DNA of 64,000 nt, taken from Hyphomicrobiales bacterium. GTDB taxonomy: Bacteria; Pseudomonadota; Alphaproteobacteria; Rhizobiales; Rhizobiaceae. The stretch spans positions 1 to 64,000 of the forward strand of contig UBPA01000005.1 in assembly GCA_900467185.1 (NCBI GenBank). Reading direction: 5' to 3'. The notes under the pieces are model-generated. The model was not told the origin of the DNA, did no database searches, and saw nothing but the letters and a program-made list of their open reading frames with translations. Positions 8,741 through 16,145 of this stretch are shown here, in pieces (the stretch's first letter is position 1; each line of letters starts with the position of its first letter). The position numbers and the translations under genes were made by a program.

Positions 8741-10090
8741 ATGACCAGAAACCTCCTCCCCGTCGCGGCCCTTCTCCTTGGAACGCTGTTCCTGTTTCTC
8801 GGAAACGGCCTTCACAGCCTGCTCCTGCCGATGCGCGGCACCACGGAAGGCTATTCGGCCACGCTGCTCGGCCTGCTCGGTACGTCCTGGGCGAGCGGCT
8901 TCGTGCTCGGCTGCCTGACGGCGCCGGCGATCGTGCGGCGCGCGGGCCATATCCGCGCCTTCAGCATCTTTGCGGCCATCCTCGCCATCGTCGCGCTGAT
9001 GACCGGCATCCATGTCGATCCCGTCTGGTGGGTGGTCCTGCGCGCCTTCACCGGCTTCTGCACCGCCGGTACATCGATGATCATCGAGAGCTGGCTGAAC
9101 GAGCGCGCCACGAATGAGAGCCGGGGGGCGATCTTCTCGCTCTACATCGCCATCACCCTCTTCGGCGTGGTGGCCGGCCAGATGATCGTGCCCTTCGGCG
9201 ACACCAACACGGCCGTGCTCTTCATGGTCTGCGGCATCGTCTATTGCGTGGCCATGCTGCCGACCCTGATGTCGACCGCGGTCTCGCCCCAGCCGCTGAA
9301 GCAGGTTCGCCTAGATCTCGCCGGCCTCTACCGCAACTCCCCCGTCTCGTTCCTCGGCATCCTCATGGTCGGCATCGCCAACGGCGCCTATGGCACGCTC
9401 GCCGCCGTCTTCGGGCGCCAGGCCGGCCTGCCGGATGCGGATGTCGCCGTCATGGTCAGCACCGTGATCTTTCTGGGCGCGATCATGCAGTTTCCGGCCG
9501 GCCGCCTCTCCGACCGGATGGACCGCCGCTACGTGCTCGCCGGCATCTCGGCCGTCGCCGCGCTGGCGGGGCTGCTGATCTTCCTGTTCGAGCCGGCGGG
9601 CAAGGTGTCGCTGCTGATCATGGTCGGCCTTTACGGCGCCATGTCGAACGCGCTCTACCCGATCGCCGTATCCCATGCCAACGACTTCGCGGCGCCCGAG
9701 GATTTCGTAAAAGTCTCCGGCGGCCTGCTGCTGCTCTACGGCATCGGCACGATCATCGGCCCGACCGTGGGCGGCCCGGTCATGACGATGATGGGCCCCT
9801 ATGCGCTCTTCATGATCACCGCCTGTGCCCACATCATCGTCGCCGCCTATGCCCTCTTCCGCAGCCGCCGCCGCGCCGCCGTTCCCGTCTCGCAACGCGA
9901 CCCCTTCCCGGCCACCATGTCGAACGGGCCGCTGATGGCGACGCCCGAAAGTCTGCAGATGTCGCCGCGCGCAGCACAGGCGACGCCGGCCGACCCGTCA
10001 CCGGCAGAGGCCGGCGAACCGGATGTCGCGGCGGAAACCGTGGTCCGGGAGGACACCGGCGACCGGGAGGACCCGGCACGCACGCTGTGA
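8741..10090 (+). CDS. MFS transporter (YcaD-like)
   Basis: The protein has 449 residues and about twelve hydrophobic segments, starting with MTRNLLPVAALLLGTLFLFLG. The cytoplasmic loop between segments 8 and 9 carries GRLSDRMDRRYV, the second copy of the MFS motif A. LNERATNESRG follows segment 4. It resembles the YcaD-like subfamily of inner-membrane transporters, whose substrates are mostly unknown. The last 65 residues are Pro, Ala and Glu rich and look disordered, longer than is usual in the family. GGAG lies 8-11 nt upstream of the ATG. Function beyond transport cannot be inferred. Confidence 0.85.
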   Translation: MTRNLLPVAALLLGTLFLFLGNGLHSLLLPMRGTTEGYSATLLGLLGTSWASGFVLGCLTAPAIVRRAGHIRAFSIFAAILAIVALMTGIHVDPVWWVVLRAFTGFCTAGTSMIIESWLNERATNESRGAIFSLYIAITLFGVVAGQMIVPFGDTNTAVLFMVCGIVYCVAMLPTLMSTAVSPQPLKQVRLDLAGLYRNSPVSFLGILMVGIANGAYGTLAAVFGRQAGLPDADVAVMVSTVIFLGAIMQFPAGRLSDRMDRRYVLAGISAVAALAGLLIFLFEPAGKVSLLIMVGLYGAMSNALYPIAVSHANDFAAPEDFVKVSGGLLLLYGIGTIIGPTVGGPVMTMMGPYALFMITACAHIIVAAYALFRSRRRAAVPVSQRDPFPATMSNGPLMATPESLQMSPRAAQATPADPSPAEAGEPDVAAETVVREDTGDREDPARTL

Positions 10091-10198
10091 GCGCGCAACA
10101 GGCCGCCCGAATCGCACCCGAGCGTCGCGCCGTTGAAAGATGAACGAAACACTAAGCTTCCGGAAAATGTTTCAAATCACGATGGGAACACTATGTTT

Positions 10199-10213
10199 TT
10201 AACCGGATGTTAA
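10199..10213. promoter_or_regulatory. CtrA box 1 (TTAA-N7-TTAA)
   Basis: TTAA at 10199-10202 and TTAA at 10210-10213 are separated by 7 nt (CCGGATG), a perfect full-site match to the alphaproteobacterial CtrA consensus. A TATACA -10 candidate lies at 10225-10230, which places the box centre about 31 nt upstream of a start near 10237, as in CtrA-activated promoters. Confidence 0.6.
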
Positions 10214-10236
10214 GCATTCCGGTTTATACATCATCC

Positions 10237-10333
10237 CATCCAGTTCGCTCTGGACTCAGACATTTCACCATCGGCGAATGCTCTGATTTTCTCCCTGTTT
10301 TACCTTGAGAGCCGCTTTTGCGGCTCTTTTTTT
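10237..10333 (+). ncRNA. Candidate small RNA with intrinsic terminator
   Basis: No convincing ORF covers this stretch, yet it ends in a textbook terminator: AGAGCCGC (10308-10315), loop TTTT, GCGGCTCT (10320-10327), then T residues to 10333. Upstream are a TATACA -10 candidate and a full CtrA box. The predicted transcript is about 95 nt, and the segment before the terminator hairpin (TTTTCTCCCTGTTTT) is single-stranded and pyrimidine-rich, as in anti-ribosome-binding-site sRNAs. The stretch could instead be only the trailer of the MFS transcript. The start position is predicted, not observed. Confidence 0.5.
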
Positions 10334-10379
10334 GCCTTAATGCGGCCGCGAGCGGGGCGTAATCACAGAAGTGTGGATG

Positions 10380-10394
10380 TTAACCCTTTCTTAA
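10380..10394. promoter_or_regulatory. CtrA box 2 upstream of rcdA
   Basis: TTAA at 10380-10383 and TTAA at 10391-10394 flank CCCTTTC, giving a second perfect TTAA-N7-TTAA site 124 nt before the rcdA ATG and 181 bp from box 1. Confidence 0.6.
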
Positions 10395-10517
10395 GAATAG
10401 ACTTGCGTGAAATGCGCTATGAGACCATTCTTCACCTTGAGAAGAGCGGCGTTAGAAACTTTTTATCGACCCGCCCGTTACCTGACTGAGTGAATGCGTC
10501 TAACCAGGGAATGAACC

Positions 10518-11036
10518 ATGTCCGAACGCGGATTGAACACCGTCAGTTTTGCAGGCCACGCCGCAGCATCGGCACAGTTCAAGGCGCTCTACGCTGAGGG
10601 CATGGGTCTGGTCGAGGAAACCGCAAGCTACCTCGACGGTCACGGTCGTGCGGCCTCCAAGGTTCTGCCGCGCATGGCATCGGTTCTCTACGCCGCGGAA
10701 TCGATGCGTCTCACCACGCGCCTGATGCAGATGGCCTCCTGGCTGCTTCTTCAGCGCGCCGTCAACAATGGCGAGATGACCCGCGATCAGGTGCTGTCGG
10801 AAAAGAACAAGGTCCGTCTCGACAGCTTCAACGTCGATCGCACGGCACCCGGCTGGTCCGACCTTCCCGAAGGCTTCCGCGACCTCATTGACCGCTCGCT
10901 CCGCCTCCAGAACCGGGTCGCCCTGCTCGACCGTGAAATCTACCGCCCCCAGGAAGCCGGCAATTTCGTGCCCGACAACCAGAACGGCGTGAAGGCCCAG
11001 CTGAACCTGCTGCAGACGGCATTCGGCGCGAGCTGA
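10518..11036 (+). CDS. rcdA: RcdA/DUF1465 family: adaptor for CtrA proteolysis
   Basis: The protein has 172 residues, predicted all-helical, with the DUF1465 pattern: FAGHAAASAQFKALYAEGM near the N-terminus, VLYAAESMRLTTRLMQMASWLLLQRAV in the middle and LLDREIY towards the C-terminus. In Caulobacter this family is RcdA, an adaptor that brings the cell-cycle regulator CtrA to ClpXP. RcdA is also studied in Sinorhizobium. Assignment as a functional orthologue is inference from family membership, supported by two perfect CtrA boxes upstream. That arrangement would allow a feedback loop in which CtrA controls its own degradation factor. The start ATG 10518 follows CAGGGAATG-type spacing. Confidence 0.8.
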   Translation: MSERGLNTVSFAGHAAASAQFKALYAEGMGLVEETASYLDGHGRAASKVLPRMASVLYAAESMRLTTRLMQMASWLLLQRAVNNGEMTRDQVLSEKNKVRLDSFNVDRTAPGWSDLPEGFRDLIDRSLRLQNRVALLDREIYRPQEAGNFVPDNQNGVKAQLNLLQTAFGAS

Positions 11037-11065
11037 AGTTTCAGACGGTCAGATCGGATGGATTG

Positions 11066-11087
11066 AGCCCGGCATGCCGGGCTTTTT
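11066..11087 (+). terminator. Intrinsic terminator after rcdA
   Basis: AGCCCGGC (11066-11073) pairs with GCCGGGCT (11076-11083), a perfect palindrome with a tight loop, followed by TTTTT. Confidence 0.75.
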
Positions 11088-11150
11088 CGTGTCTGGGTGA
11101 TCGGGTGATGTCGCATTCTGCGGGATGCCCGCAACGATAATGGTTGGGGC

Positions 11151-11335
11151 AGCCCCTCATCCGGCTGCCGCCACCTTCTCCCCGCAGGCGGGGAGAAGGG
11201 ACTGTGCCGTGGGCGTCTCGGTCTCATAATCGGCAGAGTTTGCGAGGAGGAGGTGTCTGTGTAACGTCGCACCGGCGCCCCACGTCCCTTCGCCCCGCGC
11301 GCGGGGAGAAGGTGCCGGCAGGCGGATGAGGGGCT
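11151..11335. repeat. RIME-like palindromic repeat, copy 1
   Basis: The terminal arms 11151-11185 and 11301-11335 are inverted repeats of 35 bp with only two mismatches, beginning AGCCCCTCATCCG. Each arm also contains or abuts a smaller hairpin (CTCCCCGC with GCGGGGAG). This is the structure of the Rhizobium-specific intergenic mosaic elements. Two further, more diverged copies occur at 14939-15078 and 37098-37247. Confidence 0.8.
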
Positions 11336-11376
11336 GGCGCACCCAGAGGCCTCTCTCAAAATGACCCCGGCAAACG

Positions 11377-11399
11377 CAAAAAAGCCCGGCGAACCGGGC
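11377..11399 (-). terminator. Intrinsic terminator of rpmE
   Basis: On the minus strand GCCCGG (11399-11394) pairs with CCGGGC (11389-11384) around a TTCG tetraloop, followed by six T residues. It is correctly placed for rpmE. Confidence 0.8.
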
Positions 11400-11457
11400 T
11401 TTTCCAATAAATCACTGCATCCAGCGCGCCGATGCGACGCACTGTCCAAAGCGGATC

Positions 11458-11679
11458 TTAGAGGCCGAGGCCTTCGAAGCGCTTCTTGAACTTGGAGACG
11501 CGGCCGCCGCGGTCCATGAGCTGCTGGTTGCCGCCGGTCCAGGCCGGGTGCGACTTGGGGTCGATTTCAAGGTTCATGGTCTGGCCTTCGGAGCCCCAGG
11601 TCGAGCGGGTCTCGTACTCGGTGCCGTCGGTCATGACCACCTTGATCATGTGGTAAGCGGGATGGATATCAGCCTTCAT
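11458..11679 (-). CDS. rpmE: 50S ribosomal protein L31, cysteine-free form
   Basis: The product has 73 residues beginning [19 protein letters not shown] and ending KKRFEGLGL. These are alphaproteobacterial L31 features, with the usual [18 protein letters not shown] block near residue 43. It contains no cysteine, so it is the zinc-independent (C-minus) form. It is a component of the large subunit that bridges to the small subunit. It is divergent from the ABC exporter gene and has its own terminator. The start ATG 11679 is preceded by AGGAAG on the minus strand. The other short ribosomal protein in the window, L36, is also cysteine-free. Confidence 0.97.
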   Translation of the reverse strand: MKADIHPAYHMIKVVMTDGTEYETRSTWGSEGQTMNLEIDPKSHPAWTGGNQQLMDRGGRVSKFKKRFEGLGL

Positions 11680-11925
11680 AACACTCTTCCTGCAGTTCCC
11701 GGGTCCATTTGTCGCAACCACTTGCGGCTGCGGGACCGAACACGATAATGAAGCCGCAGACCGCATTTCGGCCAACGTCTTTTCAATTGGATGCGGTGCC
11801 TATACATGAAGGCCCAAGAGATAACAAGGGCCATCGCAGGGCCCGAGAGCAAAGCGGGATTTCGACGATCCCGCTGCGAGACGCGTGAAATGTTTCGCCC
11901 GGATGCTGGGCGACGGGAGGACAGT

Positions 11926-13728
11926 GTGGCGATCGACAACGACAAGGCGACAGGGGCCACGCGAAACGTCCGCCCGCTGGCCGGGCTGCTTCCCTATGTG
12001 AAACGCTATCGCGGCCTGATGACCGGGGCCGCCATCTGTCTCGTGGCGGCGGCGCTGACCACGCTGACGCTGCCGCTGGCCGTGCGCCGCATGATCGACC
12101 ACGGCTTCTCCAATTCCGACAGCGCCTTCATCAATACCTATTTCGCCATGCTGATGGTGCTCGCCATCGTGCTGGCCCTGGCGAGCGCCGGCCGGTACTT
12201 CTTCGTCATCACACTTGGCGAGCGGGTGGTGGCCGATATCCGGCGCGAGGTGTTCGATCACATCACGCGGCTTTCCCCGGCCTTCTTCGACGTCAACCAG
12301 TCCGGCGAGATCGTCTCGCGGCTGACGGCGGACACGACGCAGATCAAATCGGCGGTGGGCGCAACCGCCTCCGTCGCGCTGCGCAACATCATCCTCTGCC
12401 TCGGGGCCATCGCCATGATGGTCTATACCAGCCCGAAACTGTCGAGCCTGGTGCTGATCGCGATCCCCGTCATCGTCTTTCCACTGGTTGCCTTCGGCCG
12501 CAACGTCCGCCGCCGCTCGCGGCAAGCCCAGGACAGGCTGGCCGGCGCGTCCGCCTATGCCAGCGAGGCGATCGGCGCGATCCGCACCGTTCAGGCTTTC
12601 AACGGCGAGGCAACCGCCATGGCGCGCTACGGAGCCACGGTGGAGGACGCCTACCGAGCCGCGCGCGGCGCGATCACCGCGCGCTCGGCGCTGACCGCCT
12701 TTGCCATCACCATGATCTTCGGCAGCATCGTCGCCGTGCTCTGGTTCGGCGCGCAGGACGTGCTGGCCGGCACGATCTCGCCCGGCACGCTCGGCCAGTT
12801 TTTGCTCTATTCCGTCTTTGCGGCCGGCAGCCTTGGCGCGCTGTCGGAGGTCTGGGGCGAGCTTTCGCAGGCGGCCGGTGCGGCCGAGCGGCTGCGCGAG
12901 CTGCTGCAGGAACGGCCCGCAATCACGAAGCCGGACCACGCGACGGCCCTGCCGCAGCCCGCCATCGGCCGGGTCGCATTCGAAACGGTCCACTTCGCCT
13001 ACCCGACGCGGCCGCTCCAGAAAAGTCTGAAGGGCTTGAGCTTCGCGGTGGAGCGGGGCCAGACCGTGGCGATCGTCGGGCCCTCCGGCGCGGGCAAGAG
13101 CACGCTCTTCTCGCTGCTCCTGCGGTTCTACGATCCCGACAGCGGGACGATCCGGCTCGACGGGATCGACATCCGCGATCTCGCGCCGCAGGCCTTGCGC
13201 GGACGGGTGGCGATCGTGCCGCAGGACGTGACGATCTTTGCGGCCGCCATTCACGAGAACATCGCCTTCGGCACCCCGGGCGCCACGCGGGCGGCGGTGG
13301 AGGCGGCGGCGATCGCCGCGCAGGCCGATCCCTTCATCCGGGCCATGCCCGAGGCCTACGACACGCCGGTCGGCGAGCGCGGCATCACCCTGTCGGGCGG
13401 CCAGCGCCAGCGCATCGCCATTGCCCGCGCCATCCTGAAGGATGCGCCCGTGCTGCTGCTCGACGAGGCGACCTCCGCGCTGGATGCCGAAAGTGAGACG
13501 CTGGTGCAGACCGCGCTCGACGGGTTGATGCGCACGCGCACGACGCTGGTCATCGCCCACCGGCTGGCGACCGTGCTGAAGGCCGACCGCATTCTGGTGA
13601 TGGATCAGGGGCGCATCGTCGAGGACGGCACCCATGCCGCGCTGGTGCGCCAGGGCGGGCTCTATGCGCGCCTTGCGCGTCTGCAGTTCGACCAAGGCGC
13701 ACAGGCGCTGAACGTCGCCAATCTCTGA
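11926..13728 (+). CDS. ABC exporter, fused permease and ATPase (half-transporter)
   Basis: The protein has 600 residues with about six membrane segments in the first 310 and an ATPase domain after about 345. Walker A GPSGAGKST is at 385-393, the signature LSGGQ at 489-493, Walker B VLLLDEA at 509-515, and the switch histidine is in VIAHR. This is the ABCB/MsbA-type exporter layout, active as a homodimer or heterodimer in the inner membrane. The substrate is unknown. I chose the GTG start at 11926 because GGGAGG sits 5 nt upstream and the longer frame from 11791 has no similar site. A large hairpin or operator pair follows the stop codon. Confidence 0.9.
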   Translation: MAIDNDKATGATRNVRPLAGLLPYVKRYRGLMTGAAICLVAAALTTLTLPLAVRRMIDHGFSNSDSAFINTYFAMLMVLAIVLALASAGRYFFVITLGERVVADIRREVFDHITRLSPAFFDVNQSGEIVSRLTADTTQIKSAVGATASVALRNIILCLGAIAMMVYTSPKLSSLVLIAIPVIVFPLVAFGRNVRRRSRQAQDRLAGASAYASEAIGAIRTVQAFNGEATAMARYGATVEDAYRAARGAITARSALTAFAITMIFGSIVAVLWFGAQDVLAGTISPGTLGQFLLYSVFAAGSLGALSEVWGELSQAAGAAERLRELLQERPAITKPDHATALPQPAIGRVAFETVHFAYPTRPLQKSLKGLSFAVERGQTVAIVGPSGAGKSTLFSLLLRFYDPDSGTIRLDGIDIRDLAPQALRGRVAIVPQDVTIFAAAIHENIAFGTPGATRAAVEAAAIAAQADPFIRAMPEAYDTPVGERGITLSGGQRQRIAIARAILKDAPVLLLDEATSALDAESETLVQTALDGLMRTRTTLVIAHRLATVLKADRILVMDQGRIVEDGTHAALVRQGGLYARLARLQFDQGAQALNVANL

Positions 13729-13734
13729 CCCCTC

Positions 13735-13783
13735 TGGGTAGCTTTCCACCCATATCGAGCCCGCGTGGGTGAAAGGCCACCCA
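13735..13783. promoter_or_regulatory. Two tandem TGGGT-N8-ACCCA dyads
   Basis: TGGGT-N8-ACCCA occurs at 13735-13752 and again at 13766-13783. The start-to-start distance is 31 bp, close to three helical turns, so two proteins could bind on one face. The two copies are also nearly inverted relative to each other and could fold as one long hairpin after the ABC exporter gene. Confidence 0.45.
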
Positions 13784-13866
13784 TGCCGGACAGCCGGCGC
13801 CGGCACGCGGCGGCTTTCACGCCGGAAGACGGTTGTCGGCGCCCTCCCCCCGATGTCACTCTGCAG

Positions 13867-13902
13867 TCCGGCTCGGCGCTTCGGAGAATGCGCCGAGCCG
13901 GA
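13867..13902 (+). promoter_or_regulatory. Strong 13-bp hairpin in the leader of the TctC-like gene
   Basis: Thirteen perfectly paired bases (arms 13867-13879 and 13890-13902, core CCGGCTCGGCGC) enclose a 10-nt loop. The hairpin ends 26 nt before the start codon. No T tract follows, so it is a leader structure or operator, not a terminator. Confidence 0.5.
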
Positions 13903-13928
13903 TCTCAGACAGTGACGGGAGGAACGCG

Positions 13929-14918
13929 ATGTCTGTCTTCAAATCCTTTTTGACCGGAACGCTGCCGGCGCTTGCTCTGGCCTTGCCGCTGGCTATGGCC
14001 ACGGGCCATGCGCGGGCGCAGGACTTTCCGGAGCGCACCGTGACCATGGTCGTGCCCTTTGCGGCGGGCGGCTCGACGGACGTGGTGGCGCGCATCGTCG
14101 CGCAGAAAATGTCGGACGATATTGGGCAGCAGGTCATCGTCCAGAACGTCGCGGGTGCCGGGGGCAATCTCGGCGCGACCAACGTCGCCCGCGCCGATGC
14201 GGATGGCTACACGATCCTCATGGGCACGGTCGCCACGCACGCGCTGAACCCGCTGATCCTGAAGACCAAGCCTTATGACCCAGAGACGGACTTTGCGCCG
14301 GTCTCGCTTCTCGTGCTGGTGCCCAACGTCCTCGTCGTCAATCCGGAGCTGCCGGCAAAGACGGTGGCTGAGCTGATCGCTCTTCTGAAGGCCGATCCTG
14401 AAAAATACTCCTATGCCTCTTCCGGCAACGGCACGCCGCTGCATCTCTCCGGCGAACTCTTCAAGAAGATGGCCGGCGTCAGCATGCAGCACATTCCCTA
14501 CAAAGGGTCAGGCCCGGCGCTGAACGACGTGATCGGCAATCAGGTGCCGATCATGTTCGACAACCTGCCCTCGTCCTCCGGCCACATCAAGGCCGGCACG
14601 CTGCGGGCCCTCGGCGTCACCACGGCCGAACGCGCGGCCTCCTTCCCCGACGTGCCGACGATCGCCGAGACCGTTCCGGGCTACGAGACCTATACCTGGA
14701 ACGCCCTCTTCGCCCCGGCCGGCACGCCCGAACCCGTCATCGCCCGCCTGAACGCGGCGGCGAAGAAGGCCATGGCCGATCCCGATGTCGTCGCCCGCAT
14801 GAAAGACTTCAGCGCCACCATCGTCGCCTCGACGCCGGAGGAACTGAAGACGCATGTGAAGGCGGAGATCGACAAGTGGACGCCGGTGGTGAAGGACGCG
14901 AATGTGACGCTGGATTGA
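13929..14918 (+). CDS. TctC/Bug-type periplasmic solute-binding protein
   Basis: The protein has 329 residues. The N-terminus is a signal peptide (MSVFKSFLTGTLPALALALP, cleavage near ARAQD), so the protein is periplasmic. The Bug/TctC pattern is clear: ERTVTMVVPFAAGGSTDVVAR near residue 36, NVAGAGGNLG, and the HIPYKGSGPALND segment that lines the carboxylate pocket. Members bind citrate, aromatic carboxylates or other small acids. The membrane partners TctA and TctB are not in this window, so it is an orphan that works with a distant transporter or as a sensor. GGGAGGA precedes the ATG. Confidence 0.9.
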   Translation: MSVFKSFLTGTLPALALALPLAMATGHARAQDFPERTVTMVVPFAAGGSTDVVARIVAQKMSDDIGQQVIVQNVAGAGGNLGATNVARADADGYTILMGTVATHALNPLILKTKPYDPETDFAPVSLLVLVPNVLVVNPELPAKTVAELIALLKADPEKYSYASSGNGTPLHLSGELFKKMAGVSMQHIPYKGSGPALNDVIGNQVPIMFDNLPSSSGHIKAGTLRALGVTTAERAASFPDVPTIAETVPGYETYTWNALFAPAGTPEPVIARLNAAAKKAMADPDVVARMKDFSATIVASTPEELKTHVKAEIDKWTPVVKDANVTLD

Positions 14919-14938
14919 GAGGTCGTCTTTACCCGACC

Positions 14939-15078
14939 AGCCCCTCATCCCGGCTGCCGCCACCTTCGCCCCGCATGCGGGGCGAAGGGACTCGTCGCAG
15001 CGCCTCACCTCACATGAAACACCGAGCAGGGCACGTCCCCTCGCCACGCAGGCGGGGAGAGGGTTAGGGTGAGGGGCT
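14939..15078. repeat. RIME-like palindromic repeat, copy 2
   Basis: The left end reads AGCCCCTCATCCCGGCTGCC and the right end is the inverted variant ending GGTGAGGGGCT. Internal CGCCCCGC/GCGGGGCG and CGCAGGCGGGGAGAGG hairpins are present. It is shorter and more diverged than copy 1. Confidence 0.75.
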
Positions 15079-15115
15079 ATCGCCAGCGCGAAATGTTTGC
15101 CGTGCCCCGCTCCCT

Positions 15116-16144
15116 CTACTTCTCCGTCAGCTTCAGCTCGATCCGGCGGTTTTGGTCGCGGGCTTCCTTGGTGTCGCCTTCGGCGATCGGCTGGAACTCG
15201 CCGAAGCCGGCGGCGACCAGGCGGCCGGGGGGGACGCCCTTGGAGATGAGGTATTTGACGACCGACGTGGCGCGAGCCGACGAGAGTTCCCAGTTGTCGA
15301 CATAGCGGCCGGCGCCCGACAGCGGCACATTGTCCGTGTGGCCATCGACCCGCAGCACCCAGTTGATCTCGGCCGGAATTTCCTTGGCGAGATCGAGCAG
15401 CGCCATCGCGAGCTTGGCCATCTCCTCCTGCCCCGCCGGGTTCAGCTCGTTGCCGCCGGAGGGAAAGAGAACTTCGGACTGGAAGACGAAACGATCGCCG
15501 ACGATGCGGATGTTTTCGCGGTCCGACAGGATTTCGCGCAGGCGGCCGAAGAAGTCGGAGCGGTAGCGGTTGAGCTCCTGCACGCGCTGGGCCAGAGCCA
15601 CGTTCAGACGGCGGCCGAGATCGGCGATCTTGGTCTGGGAGGTCGTGTCGCGCGCTTCGGAGGCCTGGAGGGCGCTCTCGATGGCGGCGATCTGGTTGCG
15701 CAGGGCCGCGATCTGCTGGTTGAGGAGATCGATCTGGCTCATCGCCCGGCCGCTTGCCTGCTGTTCGGCTTCCAGCCGGCCCGTAAGGTCGCCGATGCGC
15801 TGGTCGGCCGCAGCCGTGCTGCCGCTGCCCTGATCGAGCAGGGATTGCAGCCGCGAGCGCTCGCCCTCCGACGTCGCCAGCGACGCCTGCAGATTGGCGA
15901 GCGAATCCTCCAGATCCTGCTTGCCGCTCTTTTCCAGCGCCAGAAGCTGGGTCAACTCGTTGATCTGGCTGTTCAGCCGCGTCAGCACCTCGTCCTTGCC
16001 GCTGATCTCGCGGCTGAGCAGGAACTGCGCCATCACAAAGACGGAGAGCAGAAACATGATGGCGAGCAGCAGCGTCGACAGGGCATCGACGAAGCCGGGC
16101 CAGTAATCCACGGTGCGCTGGTGGCGACCCCTGCGAAGCGCCAT
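15116..16144 (-). CDS. OmpA/MotB-like peptidoglycan-binding stator protein with long coiled coil
   Basis: The protein has 342 residues. After a short basic cytoplasmic tail there is one membrane segment starting just after Asp20 (GFVDALSTLLLAIMFLLSV). That is where MotB, ExbD and TolR carry their proton-relay aspartate. Residues about 50-195 are a Gln, Leu and Asp-rich coiled coil. The C-terminal part (about 225-342) is an OmpA-type peptidoglycan-binding domain with RVDGHTDNVP and SSARATSVVKYL. The start overlaps nothing but lies 1 nt from the MotA-like stop, so the two are co-translated partners. Probably an ion-driven envelope motor of unknown task. Confidence 0.8.
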   Translation of the reverse strand: MALRRGRHQRTVDYWPGFVDALSTLLLAIMFLLSVFVMAQFLLSREISGKDEVLTRLNSQINELTQLLALEKSGKQDLEDSLANLQASLATSEGERSRLQSLLDQGSGSTAAADQRIGDLTGRLEAEQQASGRAMSQIDLLNQQIAALRNQIAAIESALQASEARDTTSQTKIADLGRRLNVALAQRVQELNRYRSDFFGRLREILSDRENIRIVGDRFVFQSEVLFPSGGNELNPAGQEEMAKLAMALLDLAKEIPAEINWVLRVDGHTDNVPLSGAGRYVDNWELSSARATSVVKYLISKGVPPGRLVAAGFGEFQPIAEGDTKEARDQNRRIELKLTEK

Positions 16145-16145
16145 C

